A stretch of 64,000 nucleotides of DNA. Origin: Apoda limacodes (Eukaryota; Arthropoda; Insecta; Lepidoptera; Limacodidae). The stretch is from contig OX291543.1 in assembly GCA_946406115.1 (NCBI GenBank), positions 34,312,815 through 34,376,814 of the forward strand, given 5' to 3'. The translations under genes were made by a program, and so were the position numbers. The notes beneath the pieces are model-generated. The model had not been told where the DNA came from and ran no database searches. It saw only the letters and a list, made by a program, of their open reading frames with translations. Shown in pieces: positions 12,080 through 22,929 of the stretch. Each line of letters begins with the position of its first letter. The stretch's first letter is position 1.

Positions 12080-12113
12080 TGCTACGATCCGACCGCATAT
12101 TATTTACCGAACA
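12080..12113 (-). repeat. BEL 5' LTR, start
   Basis: On the minus strand the LTR begins TGTTCGGTAAATAATATGCG at 12113 and matches the 3' copy up to about 12080. The LTR continues downward towards the gag region, but its end cannot be set because the 3' copy diverges. Confidence 0.75.
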
Positions 12114-12179
12114 ATTACAGAAAAAAAAATTTGGAAAAGTTTATTAATAAGAGACTAATTAACTACCATTTTGGACTCT

Positions 12180-13030
12180 TAGCGAACTCGCAGTACGGTT
12201 TCAGAAATAATAAATTGGCTGAAGATGCGGTCAGAACCCTCACCTCTCGCATTGCGGAACAAGAGGATTTTGGGAGTAAGTGCCTGGTTGGTATCTCAAT
12301 CTATTAAAAGACTTTGACACAGTCTGTGTACCTGTTACCCACACTCTTACCAGTAAGCTTGAAAACATCGGGATCAGAGATAAACATTTATGCTTACTTA
12401 AGGACCATTTAAGTGACAGAACACAGAGGGTCAGAATTGGACAGTTCGTTAGTAATAACTTAATATCACATACGGTGTTCTACAGGGTAGTGTCTTGGTA
12501 CCAACTTTTTTTTTGATTTATCTCTATGACCTTTGTAAATTGCAAGTACGTAATGCCAAAATGATTTTTATGCATATGATACTACAATTGTGCTTTCTAA
12601 CAAAACTTGGAGTAAAGTTCACTCAGAAGCCGTAATAGGATTATGCACTGTTGCTCAGTGACTGAAAGATAATTTACTCACCCTTAATACTCAAAAAACT
12701 TTATTTATGTGTACTCCATCTATAAGCGTACCCAACCAGTGACTACAGTTTACGTATTTATAACCACAAAAACCCCAACAGACATGATTGCACCCGCTCT
12801 ACTATATTAAGTAGTTAAGAAGAAGCACCCAATATTAAGTACTTAGGAGTGATGATAGATTAAAGACTGTCTTGGTCTCAGCAAACTGAAGTAGTTGGCA
12901 TTAGCATCAGAAAACTAATGTGTATATTTAAAGTCTTAATGTACGATGCTACAAAAATACTATTATCTAGAATTTACATTTGTCTATCTCAAACTATTTT
13001 TACCTACTGCCTGTCGATATTTTTATTATT
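12180..13030 (+). pseudogene. Jockey-like LINE reverse transcriptase fragment
   Basis: Plus-strand frames with many stops read SQYGFRNNKLAEDAV, TLTSRIAEQ, then GVLQGSVLVP (RT motif with QGS), LIYLYDLC, then SKVHSEAVIGLCTVAQ, LKDNLLTLNTQKT and a KYLGV-like word. The order matches the fingers to thumb of Jockey-clade elements. Numerous stops and indels show old decay. Confidence 0.75.
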
Positions 13031-13562
13031 ATTAAATCTGGAGCTTGGTACATAGAGACGAAATGATTTTTGAAACATAATTTTTTTTATTTTTTATTTA
13101 CACATAGTATGAAGCTTGTAAGTAAATAATAGTTACTGGCAAAAGTTGGTCACATTTTTGTCAATAAATCGTCGTAACTCTGGGCGACGGCAGTAACCAA
13201 TACAGTCGCTATTTCATGATTTTCCTGACTTATTAGAATTTTTGTTTTGAAAGTTATTTAGGACACTGATTAAACCACCGAACCGCACCGGACAGCCATG
13301 ACAAAATTAATTTAGGTAAATCATTATCATGCATTAGAACCTAAGTTATTTTTATCAAGCTAAATATTGGCATTATTATACTTGAAATATGTTGCGCGTA
13401 AAAAAGAAACAAAAATTTGGGAAGTTGGATTGAATTCCTGGCTTGTGTTTTTTCAATTTAACAATCTATATTCATAAATTACCTAGTAACGTAAAGAAAA
13501 TATTGTTTGTCTACACCTGCAACTCTATGTATGTAAGTTCTTAGTTATGTGTTAAAACTAAC

Positions 13563-13778
13563 CGATACAAAGTACTCGTTCTCGCAGGGGATGGTGACTC
13601 GGTCCCGACATCGCTGACGCCCGTACCCGCCGAGCCCCGCGCCGAAGTTCCCATACCCGTGGTACTGGAAGGTCGCGTCCTTACGGTGCGCGTAGTGCTG
13701 CGCGTACGGCGACCAGCTCTTCAACTTGCGCCCGCTGCTTTGCCACATCCATGGCGGCAGCACCATGTATTGGAACAG
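13563..13778 (-). CDS. CUB gene exon 8: CUB2 continued
   Basis: Acceptor TGCCCAG and donor TCG|GTTAGT bound 216 nt, exactly 72 codons in phase 0. It starts LFQYMVLPPWMWQSSGRK, passes through a Tyr/His/Gly-rich region (YAQHYAHR, YHGYGNFGAGLGGYG) and ends QRCRDRVTIPCENEYFVS. The CRDRVTIP stretch takes the place of the family's C-x-D-x-V-x-IP strand. The extra cysteine in PCENE is a deviation I do not recall in relatives. GC is high against the intron. An 8.5-kb intron with the BEL/Pao element follows. Confidence 0.9.
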
Positions 13779-14015
13779 CTGGGCACAAGAAATGAACAGT
13801 GTTGAATCGTCTTTAAAAATCAACTGGAATGAACTTACTGGGACCTTAGACTGATTGGTTACAGAATAATTACCAAAGATTACATTATACTTGTAAAATT
13901 TGTATCTGCTTATGCGCCTTCTTGACGTTGGATCTGAACATCTGAGTAAATCAAACGAGAGTATAATTTTATCTTAACAAAATGGTATTCGCAAATAACA
14001 TGCGCGTTTTGTTAC
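13779..14015 (-). other. Short CUB intron 7 (237 bp)
   Basis: Between donor GTAACA at 14015 and acceptor TGCCCAG at 13779. This is the only short intron of the gene and contains no repeat I recognise. Confidence 0.8.
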
Positions 14016-14155
14016 CTCAGCAGCCAGACTCTGCTTGGCAGCAGGGGCAGCGGCAGCGTCGGGAGGCGCGATCTGAGGGTCGTCTCCGGACCCTTCAATG
14101 TTGTCCTCGCCGCCTGCATCTCCGCCGTCGTCCATGGGAACCGGCGTTGACGACG
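14016..14155 (-). CDS. CUB gene exon 7: acidic/alanine linker
   Basis: Acceptor TTTAG and donor GAG|GTAACA bound 140 nt (2 + 46 codons, ending in phase 0). The product is not a folded domain: it reads STPVPMDDGGDAGGEDNIEG, then SGDDPQ, then Pro/Ala repeats, then KQSLAAE. It contains an acidic cluster around a Ser-Gly dipeptide, the type of site that can carry glycosaminoglycan (inference). It sits between the GFC part of CUB2 (exon 6) and the remaining CUB2 strands (exon 8), so it is an inserted loop or hinge. Only 237 bp of intron separates it from exon 8. The plus-strand open frame over it is a shadow. Confidence 0.82.
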
Positions 14156-14900
14156 CTAAACATTAATGTAGTTTCAGTAGCTGTGGGCCCATATAATATC
14201 TGTGTTTGGGTTAAGAGATGTAACATTTGCTAATATATTTTATTCTGTTTAAAAGCTAAACAAAGAGCGATATGCCACCAACATCTCCCCTTCAATCATT
14301 TTTTTGTAGTTTTAAAGTTAAAATATTGGTAGATAAGTAAGTATTATGTCCTTAGAAACATGTATATAAAAACAATACTAATAGTTTATACATTTGAAAA
14401 ATTCTATAAGAATCAGACACGTGTGGATTATATTTAATAAAATTCTCTGATAAGGAATATATTGATTGAATGAATGATTGAAACAATATGAAATAGCAAT
14501 CGTTAAACGATGTTCTTTTAATTACATACGATCGCTCTGTACAGACTCTAAACTAAAAGTTATTGTTAACTTCTGTCTTTCTCTGGAAGTAAAACTTATT
14601 TATAAGTATGATGACAAGATGTAAAAAATGATTTCAGTATAAGCTCGGGAATAATATAAAAAACTTAACCTGTGAAAATAATAACGAATATAATAAAAGC
14701 TTACAAAAATAATAACATGTTATGATTATAATAAAAGCCAGGTTAAAATAAATGTATAAACACATTGTAAATAATTGAATATATTAGATACATGGCAATG
14801 ATTCGGAACATCACATATACATATATAATTTAATCCATAGTACACAATTAGTAAAATGGAGCAACCACCAATAGGCCAGGGGTGAAATTCAATTAAAATA

Positions 14901-15052
14901 TTAGAAACCATTTAGGGTCTCGGCAACTAGTGGTTCCTGATCCATGAGTGGCATGTCTGCCATCGTCACATTGTTAGGTCCAGGCATAAAAGACTCGTCT
15001 GGTCCGTAGAAACCTGTTCCGGCGCCCACCCCTTGTCCGGGACCAATGTCCT
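14901..15052 (-). CDS. CUB gene alternative terminal or cassette exon
   Basis: After an AG at 15053-15054 the segment reads two bases plus 49 codons and a TAA (14901-14903). It is Gly/Pro/Met-rich: DIGPGQGVGAGTGFYGPDES, then an NNVT sequon, then a short acidic tail ending ETLNGF. Its phase matches exon 6, giving a 336-residue isoform that lacks the last third of CUB2. An ATTAAA lies on the minus strand about 70 nt past the stop. Alternatively a weak donor (ATG|GTTTCT at 14908) would make it a 144-nt in-frame cassette joining exon 7. The acceptor tract is only moderately pyrimidine-rich. It was chosen as coding because it stays open, is low in AT relative to its surroundings and fits the phase. 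Confidence 0.6.
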
Positions 15053-15299
15053 CTACGATCATACAAATTTTGACAATTTTACACCAAACCAACATAAAAT
15101 TACCAACTTATTTTCAATAAATGAGTAGGTATAGTTACATTAAATAATAAATTCAAACAACAGATAACCAGAATTCAGAAATAACATTGTTGGTTCTCTA
15201 GCTGGATGATTTATCATGTCGTTAGTCACTTTCATAATTAACATGCATAAAGTACAATCATTGAAGTATATATCTTGACAATTTTACCAGTAAAAATTT

Positions 15300-15408
15300 C
15301 AACGCTTGTCAACATACGTACTGGTCCCATTGTGGGGCTACGGGATGGGTTCAGGTGCGCTCCTAACATCTATCCTAAAACCTCGCGGGGCATGCTAATG
15401 TTCATTAG
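15300..15408 (+). repeat. Duplicated module, copy A
   Basis: About 100 bp from CAACGCTTGTCAACATACGT through CCTCGCGGGGCATGCTAATG has a diverged second copy at 16582-16690. The plus frame LRDGFR.AP.I.PKTS.GMLM is conserved in both copies, which suggests a decayed coding segment from a transposon. Confidence 0.7.
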
Positions 15409-16529
15409 TGAGGGTGAAAAAATCTGCCATAGTTTTCATAATAATTATACCGTTACTAGTTTTGACGTCATTATTATTACTTCAACTAATGTTATTGTAT
15501 TTTTAACTGTTCGTTTCATACGTACATATGTTCAAATAACACTACTGAATCCTTTGGCTACATATTTATGTATACAAGGTCGAACCGTTCTAATGCAGAA
15601 ACCTTCGTGTAACAATAGTGTAAGTGTTTAGTATTCATGCAATAAAAATAAATAATTGTGCCTCAATATTTTTTTTTATTTTAATAAATAAATTACTTGT
15701 TCACTTTCGCGTTGACAGTCCTCAATCATGTATTCTGCGCCTATCCGTACACCACCCCGCCCGCCGTACCATTGTTCAAAAAGTTAAATATTTTACCACT
15801 TCCATGTCTCTATATTTATGAAATGTGTCTGTTTGTCTTTCAAAATCCAACTGTTTTTAAAACTTAGAGAAATAACAGGTCGAAATAACAGATCTGGAAA
15901 CCGGTTATACACTCCACCCCAAAGACCTACATTATATTAAAAAAACTCTTTTTGTACGACCATACAAATATTCAATCACGTTTCAGATGATTTAAAAAAA
16001 ACTACCCCTTAGAGCCATAAAAATTCAATTATTTAACTTCTTATAAAATAAGATGTATTATTCGGTCGCAGAATTTTTAGCAGATAAGCATAAGAGTGTG
16101 AAATAATTACATTAAATTTTAAAAAAAAAAAACTATTTAAATTAAATTGATTATTTTTATTTTTTATTATTTTGATATGTTTTTTTTATTGTGTTTGACT
16201 ATTTATTTGATTTCATTGATTGTTTTTGATTATCTTGATATATTTTTTCTGATTATTTATTTAATTCAATTGATTGTTTTTGACTGTTTTATTTATTGAT
16301 TGTTTAATTGAAATTATTATTTTCACTAGTTTTGATACTTTAATTATTATTTTATAATTATTTTAAATGAGTTGGATATTTTATTAATTGTGTCATTGGA
16401 ATTTGTCATTTAAACTCATTTTTAAACTTAATAGTAAATTTTGCACACCTGAATGTAAAGGTAGGATATGATGGAACAAATGTATTATACATAAGACCAA
16501 TATGTAACCTATATTCTTGCAAATAAATC

Positions 16530-16554
16530 TTTATTATTATTATTATTATTATTA
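16530..16554 (+). repeat. (TTA)n microsatellite
   Basis: About eight uninterrupted trinucleotide units. Confidence 0.8.
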
Positions 16555-16581
16555 TGGAGTTCCTGAAACTCAGCGTCAGCC

Positions 16582-16690
16582 TCAACACTTGTCAGCATAC
16601 GTACGGGTCCCATTGTGTGGCTACGGGACGGCTTCAGGAGCGCTCCTTACATTTCTCCTAAAACCTCGCAGGGCATGCTAATGCTCCTTG
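16582..16690 (+). repeat. Duplicated module, copy B
   Basis: Same orientation as copy A, 1.28 kb away. A (TTA)n tract at 16530-16554 lies just upstream. Confidence 0.7.
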
Positions 16691-17331
16691 ATGAGAACGG
16701 TAAGATGGTAATCCTGCCTCAATCCTACTTGTTGAAGTGGATACGAAACAAGAGGGCATCGTACCATATCACAACTATTATCACGCGTGATATATCTACA
16801 TTACTTTTCTTGGCAAAACGTTGATGCTTATGTTGATTTTACTCTAGTAGCCCATAATATAAAACAAAACGACCCATCTCGAATCAAGCATCTGACGAGG
16901 GCACCTAAGAAACGAATACTAAATAAAAATGCAAGTGATCCATGTTTGTTTCCTTCTATAGAAATTTAAATTAAAACTATTTTATTTTTCTAATTGCTGT
17001 CCCTACGTGAATATCAAACCTTATTTACGATCGGATTCAATTCTATATTCAATATGACCTATTTAGCGACACGAGTGGACATAGCCTGCTCCAGTACTTA
17101 CCTAACAGAGCGTCCACAATCAGCTGTTACATTGCTAGCTTTCTGTTGAATAGGCAGGTACACGAACTAGTGTCTTGTGTCCTTATTTATACGACCTTAG
17201 GTATTTGAACTTAAAAACTAAATAAATGTGATTGAAATTACCAATTACTTAGCTACTGAAGCTAAACTAAAAATTATTATTATGTGTGTATTCAAAAGTT
17301 TAAGTTTTGTGTTTTTATGCAATATAGATAC

Positions 17332-17496
17332 CGTCTGATGAGAGGTCTGCATCCCCGGGCTCGATGCGGAAGGCCCGCTCGTGGCAGGGCGCGTACCGCA
17401 CGGTACAGAACCCGGCGTTGCGGCGCACACACGCCTTGTACTCGTGCCCCGACAGGTGGCGTCCGTTCACCGCGTAGTTAAAAGTCTTTATTGTGC
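17332..17496 (-). CDS. CUB gene exon 6: CUB2-like module, GFC motif
   Basis: Acceptor CTCCTCAG and donor ACG|GTATCT bound 165 nt (2 + 54 codons + 1). It reads TIKTFNYAVNGRHLSGHEYK, then ACVRRNAGFCTVRYAPC, then the acidic LSSD. The YxxCVRxxxGFCxVxYxxC pattern is diagnostic for the second half of this arthropod CUB family. Joined to exon 5 it gives the HTSGTIKTFNY transition. Its phase-1 donor can splice to exon 7 (14155) or to the extra exon (15052), since both begin with two leftover bases. Confidence 0.92.
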
Positions 17497-18473
17497 CTGA
17501 GGAGTAAAGGAATGAATTTATGAACTTGATACTCGAAAACTATGACCCACTAAGATCTCTCACCGTCCGGAACCCTCGATATGATACAATGTGTAATAAT
17601 TACAGTAATAGCGCCTTTGAAATTTTATAGTGAAAATGCAGAACATAGAAAGAAAGGAAGGACAAACACAATTTGTAAAAATAAATTGTAGATAACTTAA
17701 CTCGAATGCAACAAGGTTAACGATAGCCAATAAACAATTTTTAAAAAGCTTTGATATGTTAATTAGCTGTCATATACATATATATAAAATCCTGAGAAAT
17801 TTGTAGCATCATAAAGACATTAACGATAGCTGCCCCGTCAACTTTATTCAGAGATTATGATAATTTTGGGTAAAAATTATTGAAACCGTTCGTCGGAGCT
17901 CTATAAGGACCTCAGAATTACTAAAATGCACGTCTTGGGATAATGCTATGACGACATAAACTTAAATCGTGTCTTCAATTTCACAAATAAAATATAGTGA
18001 GTGCGCAGACAAAAAATCATCTCTCAAGCAAGGAGTAACCGACAACTATAGAATGCACGCAGCAAGCTCGGAAACGCAAAGCGAGAAGTTAACTACAGGT
18101 GAGTTATACAATGCGTACCTCTAGCACAAAAGAGGCAAACCTTACTACATGTAACAAACAAGCCCTATTAAAAATTAAAATTCTTTTTTAACGCTTTTAG
18201 GATGACCCCCAGTCCTGGTCTAGACAATCTGTTTCCAGAGCAGAATAGACTTAGATAGGGAAGGCCAATATAAAAACCTATTATATTTGTTAAGAAGCAA
18301 CATACACAGTCAGACAAAAATAATCTTAAAATAAAACTTCGGCCCTGGAACACTATGGAACCGGTGGCTCGACAACTCTAAATACACGCAAACCAACTTT
18401 ATAGAAAATCAATTCGATTCAGAGCGCCAAGTGTGAGTGGATGTAACACATGTGTGTGTTTGTTTTTGTGTAC

Positions 18474-18662
18474 CGGATGTGTGCGTGTAGTACTGCAAAC
18501 AGCCGTGCGGTGCGGAGTGCGCGAGCGGGAGTTGTGCGAGCCGCAGCAGCCAAAGTCGCGGTGTGTCGCGCGCGCGCATCCTCAGCGACACGGTCACGCC
18601 GCTCGCGCCCGCCAACTCTCCCTCCTCACGCGCCTCCACGCCCGTCGACATGCCGAAGTATA
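18474..18662 (-). CDS. CUB gene exon 5: end of CUB1, start of CUB2
   Basis: Acceptor ATGTACAG and donor CCG|GTACAC bound 189 nt (2 + 62 codons + 1). The opening YFGM completes the QH-x-YF strand of CUB1. The central stretch is rich in Arg, Ala and Leu (RMRARDTPRLWLLRLAQLPL) and occupies the place of the last CUB1 strands, where the family has R-x-W-x-I-x-V-x-Q. Then APHGCLQYYTHTSG follows, a very characteristic motif of the second module. The Arg/Ala-rich stretch is more diverged than the rest and has very high GC, so codon bias may be strong there. Confidence 0.9.
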
Positions 18663-20168
18663 CTGTACATAAAAAACATATCATGCGAATGTATGATATT
18701 GATTATGGCAAGAGAGATTATGAGTAGTGTCTTCAACGAACTCCCCAAGACATTTAGTTAACATCAATCAGCCACATTCAAATTATAGTGTTAGCGCAGG
18801 TTAGCCTACATTTGCCTATTATTCTTTAACCTTTAGTAATGCAACTACTGTAATTAATTATGAACTGAGTATTTTTTTAGGTAACTAACTTCATTTTAAT
18901 AAATTGAGTTTATTCTTAAGATAATCGGAACACATCATCCACGAATAAATCCTAGAAATAGTATAGGATAAAAATAAACCTTTAAGGCTAGGGTATACTA
19001 TAGGCTAGACCGCGAAAATACGCCGTTTTTGTGCAAATTTTGTGGCTAAACTATAGCATCTAAATCATTAAAAAAAAAGGGTTCGGCAGCAAGTACCGTA
19101 CGTGCAACTTCTCTTGAGTAAAATTCTTTTACAAAAAAAAAATTACGTCATATTGGATCCGCCATATTGAATATTAAAAAACTGATTAAAAATTCGAAAT
19201 CAGCACCCTCAAAAACCCTTTACTACCCCTCGATACATGAAATTATACATAAATATATGTTGCGTGCATAAAAAAGTAAATTTTTTACGAATAAAAAACG
19301 AACCACTGGACCGAGTTATTTCAGACTCCTTTCAGATCTAAGTCATGACGTGGCGTATCGATTGATATGTCATCAGAGCGATTCGGTCCAGTAGTTATTG
19401 ATGAATCGAAAGCCAAAATATATCTACATACATACATACGTACACACAAACACACACACACAGACATCACTCTAAAAATGATTACAAATGATTCTCCAAG
19501 TCTTGAAACGTAAAGAAAACACAAAATTTTCGATTTCGACTTTCGGACCTATTCCAATAACTTCTCAAGAGAAGTTAAAATATATGTTATAAAACTTGCT
19601 TTTGTCTAGTGCATTACCTTACTGAATGATTTTCATTTATTGTATTTAATGCAATAAAAAATCTGGAAGTGACCGTTGTTTCAACACTTGTGCAAATTTT
19701 TAAAGCGTGTTTTGCATTTGCTTGTAATGAAAGTTGGTTAAATAATTAGAATAGCTTGTTATCTAGTGCATAGACTCTAAGTTGTAGCGAAAAGTCAAGA
19801 AATTCTATACAAAAAATTTAAGGCGTCATTACGGTATAAATTACCTAAGAAGTATATAACATATATATCTCATAGTAATGTATACGACATTATCTAGTGA
19901 TTTATAGTACATTTACATGCACAAACAATGTTAGAATTACAGGAATTAGCTTTCTGGCCTATATCGCCCTCTTAAATAATTTGACACATATCAAATCTAC
20001 TACAACTTCAGTACTTACCTTTACCTCTATCAACGTATATATAACCTACTTCTAAATTCGTATGAAAAAAAAATCTGTTATTTTGTTTTTCTAATCTTCT
20101 GGTAGTATCTAAAATGTTTCAGGTTTTTTCAAATTAATGATGCGATTTGAAAACAGTTAAATACTCAC
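18663..20168. other. CUB intron 4, repeat-like DNA
   Basis: No coding signal. A stretch from about 19070 to 19480 (TTACGTCATATTGGATCCGC, then ACCACTGGACCGAGTTATTT, then a CATA/CACA microsatellite at 19429-19463) looks like an interspersed repeat, but I cannot name its family. Confidence 0.45.
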
Positions 20169-20271
20169 AATGTTGATCATGGTTTTGTCCACACAGAACT
20201 AAGTTGTTACTTCCATCGGCTAAGACCATGGCATCCTCGTCACACTCTCCGGTCGTTCTATTAGGCTGACC
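20169..20271 (-). CDS. CUB gene exon 4: middle of CUB domain 1
   Basis: Acceptor GTTCAG and donor T|GTGAGT bound 103 nt (34 codons + 1). It continues directly from exon 3 in phase 0: GQPNRTTGECDEDAM contains Cys3 followed by the acidic D-x-M/L motif of CUB domains (the usual calcium-site neighbourhood). LVLCGQNHDQH contains Cys4 in the conserved C-G motif. Exon 5 supplies the following strand (LYFGM). An NRT sequon is present. This exon was too short to stand out as an open frame and was found by reading the intron for the expected C-x-D and LCG motifs. Confidence 0.9.
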
Positions 20272-20828
20272 CTGAACGTACAGAAATACAATTTCTTACA
20301 GCAAACATGTTAGATAACCGCATTAACATTTACGTAGTTAAATAATGGTACATTAGGTACTGTCGAGGCCGTGAAAGTGAGTTTGAAGGCCGTCGTCAAT
20401 AATACGAATCCAGCATTCGCCTCATGGCAGATACATGTATGAGTCTTCCGACGAGCAAAAAAAAATCATCTTACATGGACGACAATATTTCAGTAAATCG
20501 AATGAAACAGAGCAGGGAATGTAATGATGAGTCTAGAAAAACAGCGTCCTGGACCTTTGAAAGAGCATTTCCGCTCTTTGCTAATAAAAATTAAGATTTG
20601 CGAGCATTCTAGCAACATTTTTCTTCTTTGCGAAAATTGGCCTTCCAAAGTTCACAAAAGAGGCAATTGAATGCGCTGAAATCGAGAACGGTGGCTACTA
20701 GATTTTCCCTGAATACAGGAATTGACTAACTCCTTACATATTTTCTTTAACTCAAATCCTAAATAACCCTTTTATTATAACCTCAAACTCTATATCTACC
20801 TCTCTAACCTCTCTATTTTATTAAATTA

Positions 20829-21090
20829 TCTATATATATAAAAAAAGGAAATTGTTAGTTGCACTATTTATAACTCAAGAGCGGCTGAACCAATTTGGCT
20901 GGTAATTGGTGGGGAGGTAGCTTAGAACCAGGAGACGGACATAGGATACTTTTTTTCCCGTTCGCTCACACGTTTTGGTAAGTTGTTATGCACACGCTGG
21001 GGAAGGCTTCTGAATTAGTATAACTCTTTCACAATATGTTGGTGCGGCAGTTGTTTTAAAAAAAGAAACAACGTTCGCGCAGTCAGCTAG
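20829..21090 (+). mobile_element. Non-autonomous Helitron
   Basis: Starts TCTATATATATAAAA and ends CAGCTAG, inserted between an A (20828) and a T (21091) with no target duplication, as Helitrons are. Internal words AAGAGCGGCTGAACCAATTT and AACCAGGAGACGGACATAGG are those of a widespread lepidopteran short Helitron. It is noncoding and 262 bp long, in CUB intron 3. Confidence 0.85.
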
Positions 21091-21249
21091 TTATTTATAT
21101 TTGCTGTCCTAATTTGGAAATTAAAGTATTAAGTATTGTTAAAAAATTAGAGAAAAAAAAAGATGAACAGATATATTGTTATGATTTTGTGTTATTTTGT
21201 ACTTGTAGCTTACTAACCTGGCCTTCTGCGATGTGGCGTCTAGTTGAAC

Positions 21250-21653
21250 GGTGAGTGTCCATCTATCCTATCGTCAGTAGAGGGCAAGCTAAAGAGAGGG
21301 TGTTTTAATTCTACAGGGATCAAATAAAATTGGGGAAAGAGAGTAATTACAAAAGTCGTCCATACTTGCAGTTCACCAGTTCGAACCGGTTATTCCTTCA
21401 CGCTGAAGTAAATGGATCCAACGCCGCCGATGAGCATGTAAGGATGCACTTTACACCACACTAGATATGCACTAAACATTAGTAGGCCCGTTGCCACACT
21501 TCGTGAGGTGAACTATGTAAAATATGTAAGACGCGAAGTGCATGTGCTCTGCTCAATATGTTTCTATGACTGAATTGACGCGCCGGCGATAACACGCCGC
21601 GAGGCGTCGATAGCAGATAAGCCAATGACGTCATTGCTTATCTGTACCGAACA
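21250..21653 (-). repeat. Second BEL/Pao LTR
   Basis: On the minus strand a G-rich tract (GGCCGGGGGA) is followed at 21653 by TGTTCGGTACAG, the same start as the LTRs at 7.6 and 12.1 kb. The body contains GTCATTGGCTTATCTG and a GC-rich CGCCGGCGCG box. The lower border near 21250 is an estimate. Sequence from 21654 up to about 22300 is probably the attached internal region, without clear conserved domains. Confidence 0.65.
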
Positions 21654-22496
21654 ATCCCCCGGCCTAGCCAGATCGAATCGGGAAACTCCTCAAACGGGAG
21701 AATCCTAAACAACAGGGAGACGAGACAAGGTTGCTACAACTCGTCTCAGAATGGAGCTATCAATCAACACCTCAGCAACTTGAGGAACTCCAACCTGCCC
21801 AGGAACATTTTGCAATATACGAACATTTTTGCTTAATTCGAACTTCGGGTCATACGTTTCTCAACAGATGCTAGTCTAGTTCCGTCTAACTTTCTGGAGT
21901 GACCTAAAGGAAGCCTGTTGGGAAGAAATAGTCCTGGAGGCGTACAGGCACTAGTGGTTGTTCTGGGTCCATTAATTTCAACAAAAAAAACCGATAACGA
22001 AGACAAATAATCGGGCGAGGGGAATTCAGGGAGACCGAAAACAGTCCTGAACCTAAATAACATAATTGCACCAATTCCTCGCGTCTAGATCGCAAATTTA
22101 ATTAATCCACTAATCATTCCGACACTACACACCCCTGCGAGCCAGGGTACAAAGTCGCGAGGGGGGAACGGGATGGTGAAGGAGTGGAGATTAAAACTAA
22201 TAACGAAAAGGAATGTAAGGATGGGAGGAAGACAACTCACGCGGAGGAAGATTCCCGGTCTCGTGAAGGGGACGCCTCGTGCTGGCGGAAGAAGGGGCTT
22301 GTGTTTCTTACCTAAAACTTAATTCTTGTCAATAGTATAAAGTAATATTATTTCATACGAGAGCAAATTATTAATCAATTCTAACTTCAATACTTCGTTA
22401 GCTTTTAAAGTCGGTACTCATACCATAAAACAACTTTTCCCACTTTTTGAACAAACAATACTAATAATAAAAATCATTCAACTTCATGAAACTTAC

Positions 22497-22657
22497 GATG
22501 GTGAAATGTAAGAAATCGACTCTGAGCTGCATGATTCCTGCGTGCGTCTTCTCGATGGTGATGTTACAGTCGGACTCTCCGGACCACAGTTCCGGGAACC
22601 CCGGGGACATAAAGTATGTCAGGTTATTCTGAACGACGCCGCCGCAAGACACCTCGA
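22497..22657 (-). CDS. CUB gene exon 3: first half of CUB domain 1
   Basis: Acceptor TTTCCAG and donor ATC|GTAAGT bound 161 nt (2 + 53 codons, ending in phase 0). The product carries the CUB opening: EVSCGG (Cys1), then MSPGFPELW (the family's SPxxP/Y and aromatic positions), then SDCNITI (Cys2), then LRVDFLHFTI, the beta strand with the D-F pattern. CUB domains are extracellular beta sandwiches of about 110 residues found in developmental and protease-associated proteins. Exon 4 completes this one. An N-linked sequon (NNLT, NIT) is visible twice, in keeping with secretion. The codons are GC-rich against an AT-rich intron. Confidence 0.92.
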
Positions 22658-22929
22658 CTGGAAACAAAACGTCAACATGTTTATAGGTGCCCTGACGAAC
22701 TCTGAACGAACACCCCCTCATTTGAGGTAGTTAAAAACATCCATCTGGTTTCTAGTAAAATACGTCATCTCAGCTCTATGGTCAGTTAAGAGTGTTTAAC
22801 CATGAAAATATAGAGTAAAGATCATTTAAAAAAAACAATATTTTAAGACACAAGTGCCAGAAATCTAAATTATTTACTGATCCCAAGATACAAGCTTATA
22901 CAAGGATGTCACTGGAGAGCGCAGTATGA

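Larger units (their letters stand above)
7611..12113 (-). mobile_element. Degenerate BEL/Pao LTR retrotransposon
   Basis: Minus-strand order from 12.1 to 7.6 kb is: LTR tip, gag-like frames with a zinc knuckle, aspartic protease, Pao-type DUF1758-like region, reverse transcriptase, RNase H and integrase pieces. This is the gene order of the BEL/Pao group. Both LTRs begin TGTTCGGTAA and share about 34 nt up to GGATCGTAGC (12113 to 12080 and 7644 to 7611). A G-rich polypurine tract (GGGGCGGGGG) precedes the 3' LTR. The coding region is broken by frameshifts, stops and at least three internal deletions, so the element cannot be autonomous. It lies sense-oriented in the last CUB intron. Confidence 0.9.
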
